A stretch of DNA of 23,459 nucleotides from a virus, in the IMG/VR virus record IMGVR_UViG_3300038361_000065, positions 1 through 23,459 of that record, one strand, 5' to 3'. The position numbers and the translations under genes are program-made. Below, in pieces: positions 21,114 to 23,459 of the stretch (the first letter of the stretch is position 1; each line of letters opens with the position of its first letter). The notes beneath the pieces were generated by a model. It saw only the letters and a program-made list of their open reading frames with translations, did no database searches and was not told the origin of the DNA.

Positions 21114-21526
21114 CGGCAAGCCTTGATAATGTTTCTTAAAATCTTGGCCCGCTTAAGGTGGATCCGGCCCCAACTACTATCCATCATTTCAACCGCTGCA
21201 TTCTTATAATCTTTGGCCTTCAAGAATTCGATTGTTTTTTTGAACTTCTGAAAGCCTGTCATTCCCAGCTGATAAACCATTTCAACAACAACGCCCTTGG
21301 CTGGTCTGGGCTGATCCCGGAACCAATCAAAATTCTGATAGCAATTAATAAGGATCTTGTTTAAATCTTCATCAAGCATAAGGCCAGCAATATCTTCTGA
21401 AATATTTAAGTAATCGGTGCGCTTACCGTGTGCAATGGTATCAAACCCGTTTATGTCTTTGTAAACTGTGGCGGAATATCCTTCATGATCAATAACTCTG
21501 CCCCTGATATCTTTTATAACTCCCAT
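21110..21526 (-). CDS. T4-type lysozyme (endolysin)
   Basis: 138 residues, with an AGAGAGGA ribosome site. The start is IDHEGYSATVYKDINGFDTI and then AHGKRT. Glu15, Asp24 and Thr30 keep the spacing of the T4 lysozyme catalytic triad (Glu11, Asp20, Thr26). The second half has MVYQLGMTGFQKFKKTIEFL and AAVEMMDSSWGRIHLKRAKI, matching the later helices of GH24 enzymes. There is no signal or anchor sequence, so release would need a holin, in line with the membrane genes downstream. It cuts peptidoglycan between MurNAc and GlcNAc. Confidence 0.92.
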   Translation of the reverse strand: MGVIKDIRGRVIDHEGYSATVYKDINGFDTIAHGKRTDYLNISEDIAGLMLDEDLNKILINCYQNFDWFRDQPRPAKGVVVEMVYQLGMTGFQKFKKTIEFLKAKDYKNAAVEMMDSSWGRIHLKRAKILRNIIKACR

Positions 21527-22552
21527 TTAAAATTCCTCTCTGATTGGCCAATTGATTGTATAAACATTGGGGGAAGATGAAATTGCCGGGGCATCCTTCA
21601 AGATCCTAGCCCAAAGCCATTCATTTGTGGAAGTATTATCTAATTGGATAAGACATGGAAAATGGCGGCCTTGTGTATATTGAAGAATATTCCACATCGT
21701 ATCCCCTGTAAGAAGATTTGTTGAGGTCTGTAAATCAGCTGGTATTAAGCTGGTGTCTGGAAGCATTGACCAAGTCCAGTTTTGAAGATAGCGGCCAGAT
21801 CGAACTATTAACGACGGCGTAACATTGGCGCTTATTTCATAAGGCGCAAGGAACCAATCTGGGGCGCTGTTATATTGCATATTTGAAAACGATTGGCCAC
21901 CGTCAGTTTCATCAAGATTGCCTTTAAATTCAAGATCCAAAGGCAGATCTATATTTGGGCGTGTCGGTGGATCTATATATTTCCCGAATTGGATGGTTCC
22001 AATTTTGATATCAGCGTCGTAATTATCACTGCTTACATCGTCAAAAACTATCCTTATATATTGATTATCCCCAGCTGTTAAAGTGAACGTAAATAATGAC
22101 CATCCATTGCTGGCAGGCGTGGCGTAATTCCCATCCGTTGGATTTGTGCCGGCATCCGCTGCAACGTCGCTTCCGCCAATATTCATTACTTCGGTAAGCG
22201 CTGGATTTACTACATTCCCGGCTCCGAAGTCGGCATCATCTGAAACTTGAACCTTAAATTTTGCATCTGCTTGATTAATGTTATGCCCTAGGATCGAAAT
22301 AAAGGAAGCTTCATTTACTGAATTAGTAGAAATGTTTGTGTTTATTTTTATGATGCCTTGAGTGGATAACCCGCTGGCCGTGATCGTTTGCAGATTGTGC
22401 GGCTTATTGTCGAACATTTCAATTACCGTGGATCCCGTGGCCATTGCCAGCCCTGAAATCGTAATGTCAGAAGCTGCCATTCTTCCAAGTTGAATAAGCC
22501 AGTTCACCCAATCGCAGTAAAAGCGTGGAATCAAAGGTTGCATTCTAGTCAC
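21527..22552 (-). CDS. Tail or virion protein with beta-sandwich-like middle
   Basis: 341 residues from a GTG start (AAGGCAGGTATTTA upstream), overlapping the previous stop; an ATG at 22543 is a lesser choice. The N-terminal part is hydrophobic (PRFYCDWVNWLIQLGRM). The middle resembles a carbohydrate-binding or jelly-roll module (FISILGHNINQADAKFKVQV, then NGWSLFTFTLTAGDNQYIRI). The C-terminal part has RSGRYLQNWTWSMLPDTSLI and WARILKDAPAISSSPN. It is next to another tail gene and just before the endolysin. A distal tail or baseplate role is inferred. Confidence 0.75.
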   Translation of the reverse strand: MTRMQPLIPRFYCDWVNWLIQLGRMAASDITISGLAMATGSTVIEMFDNKPHNLQTITASGLSTQGIIKINTNISTNSVNEASFISILGHNINQADAKFKVQVSDDADFGAGNVVNPALTEVMNIGGSDVAADAGTNPTDGNYATPASNGWSLFTFTLTAGDNQYIRIVFDDVSSDNYDADIKIGTIQFGKYIDPPTRPNIDLPLDLEFKGNLDETDGGQSFSNMQYNSAPDWFLAPYEISANVTPSLIVRSGRYLQNWTWSMLPDTSLIPADLQTSTNLLTGDTMWNILQYTQGRHFPCLIQLDNTSTNEWLWARILKDAPAISSSPNVYTINWPIREEF

Positions 22553-23459
22553 TAAATACCTGCCTTGCCTTTATTTTGAGAGAATTTAATCCTCTCTTGT
22601 GATCTTCTATGAAGAAATATAAATCCGTCCAAACATAGCCAAAAGGAGCAATTGAAGCCAAGTTGAATTGAATAGTATCCCCGGTTTCTAGGCCGTACCA
22701 TTTGGGGTTTGTAATATTATAATTTACCAATACTTTCACATCCCCAAGGATATTATTTAAATATCTATATAAACCATCGTTGGGATCTGTGCCAACCGGG
22801 ATGGGATCAAGGACGTTCATATCCAAATCAATATCTTTTATATTCTCTGCGTCCTCTATTTTCCATTTTGTTCTTGCCGTGCTATTGGTTCCAGTTTTAC
22901 TTGAGATATATCTATCTTCGGCAGGGTGCTTTTCATAGTTTATATTCATTTTGGTTGTAAGTTGGGAAAATGGCGAAGCCTTAATTCCGTTCTTTTCTAG
23001 TTTGCCGTCTTTGTCGGTTATTATTGCCTGAACATCTGATGAAGAATAGCTATCTTTTATACACCAATATGAGGGTGAACCATCCACCCGCCACTTGAAA
23101 ATGAATCCGAATTCAAATTGCATTTGCTCAAGAATCTGCTTAACGGCCATCCTTTTATTCTTCCACCATCGAATAGCCCATTGCTGATTTGCATTGGCCT
23201 TGATTCCGTCCACATCCAAATTATCATTCCAGTTATAAGGATTATCCGCGCTTAAGCCTGTAAATCTGATAAGCATATCCCTATGTGCTTCATGCCCATA
23301 TTTGACGGCTGTTGTATTGTTGTAGTCACCTTCACTATTCCATGAGCCTGATTTAGTTAAACCTACACTACCTGTATAAACTTCATCTTCTACTTCAGAT
23401 GATATTCGTTTAGTTTGAATAAATACATCGTACAATCTAAATGTGGCGGATAACGAACC
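22545..23459 (-). CDS. Baseplate or tail-hub-like protein, 5' end cut by the window edge
   Basis: The frame is open from the right edge to a TAG at 22545 (304 residues seen). A TTG at 23435 could act as start, but eight further codons upstream (GSLSATFR) stay open to the edge, so the gene most likely begins outside the window. Notable stretches are WAIRWWKNKRMAVKQILEQM, FEFGFIFKWRVDGSPSYWCI and TKMNINYEKHPAED, with GLETGDTIQFNLA near the end. The sequence resembles tail-tip or hub proteins of siphophages in general style only. Function is inferred. Confidence 0.75.
   Translation of the reverse strand, partial: GSLSATFRLYDVFIQTKRISSEVEDEVYTGSVGLTKSGSWNSEGDYNNTTAVKYGHEAHRDMLIRFTGLSADNPYNWNDNLDVDGIKANANQQWAIRWWKNKRMAVKQILEQMQFEFGFIFKWRVDGSPSYWCIKDSYSSSDVQAIITDKDGKLEKNGIKASPFSQLTTKMNINYEKHPAEDRYISSKTGTNSTARTKWKIEDAENIKDIDLDMNVLDPIPVGTDPNDGLYRYLNNILGDVKVLVNYNITNPKWYGLETGDTIQFNLASIAPFGYVWTDLYFFIEDHKRGLNSLKIKARQVFSD

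Noticed and set aside
20553-21119. DNA methyltransferase assignment for the SAM enzyme
   Set aside because: No NPPY, DPPY or PCQ catalytic motif and no target-recognition domain is visible; only the SAM-binding half is clear.
23433-23435. TTG as true start of the right-edge tail gene
   Set aside because: The same frame stays open for eight more codons to the edge with no stop, so the gene more likely begins outside the window.
1-23459. Integrase, CRISPR array, insertion sequence, tRNA or attachment site
   Set aside because: None was seen on reading both strands. Lifestyle (temperate or lytic) therefore stays open, despite the two small regulators.

Overview
The window is part of the genome of a tailed double-stranded DNA bacteriophage (Caudoviricetes). 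It carries terminase, portal, MuF-type head protein, major capsid protein, tail and fibre proteins, a T4-type lysozyme and an ERF recombinase. I see no integrase, tRNA, CRISPR array or insertion sequence, and no cellular housekeeping gene. The host cannot be named from the sequence. Shine-Dalgarno sites are strong (AAGGGG/AGGA), GTG and TTG starts are used, and two promoters resemble the sigma-70 type. Every gene I accept lies on the minus strand, so transcription runs from high to low coordinates. Genes are packed with ATGA, GTGA or TAATG overlaps.

Layout in the direction of transcription. 23459 to 21110: two tail or virion proteins (the first cut by the window edge), then a lysozyme. 21113 to 19185: a SAM methyltransferase, an unknown 262-residue protein and two small membrane proteins that are holin candidates, closed by a terminator at 19121-19157. 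19114 to 17766: a promoter, a small unknown gene, a PAPS-reductase-like PP-loop enzyme and a helix-turn-helix regulator, closed by a terminator at 17655-17692. 17660 to 13323: a promoter with a dyad operator, a second helix-turn-helix gene, an ERF annealing protein, a DnaQ-like exonuclease, several small genes including membrane proteins, a structured non-coding segment (15057-15168) and a replication-initiator-like gene. 13342 to 10338: a coiled-coil protein, an HNH nuclease and a run of small, often cysteine-rich proteins. 10351 to 1: small terminase, large terminase, portal, a MuF protein with a C-terminal metallopeptidase-like domain, a small Cys protein, a possible head or tail completion protein, two tandem glycosyltransferase-like paralogues, scaffold, major capsid protein, three small virion-type proteins and a fibre-like protein running off the left edge. 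If the genome is circular or circularly permuted, the left edge would lead on through unseen tail genes to the right edge, giving one continuous unidirectional map.

Several genes are too short or too near an edge to be obvious: the left-edge fibre gene (1-1212), a 53-residue Cys protein (5634-5795), a 38-residue membrane protein (10628-10744), a 42-residue ORF (13808-13936), a 49-residue GTG-start ORF (15373-15522) and a 32-residue ORF (17253-17351). The most unusual features are the tandem glycosyltransferase-like pair inside the head operon, the MuF-metallopeptidase fusion, the structured RNA at 15057-15168, and the methyltransferase plus unknown gene between endolysin and holin candidates. 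No stretch longer than 300 bases lacks a gene. The largest gaps (13937-14078, 15042-15176, 17581-17765, 19048-19184) are described individually.
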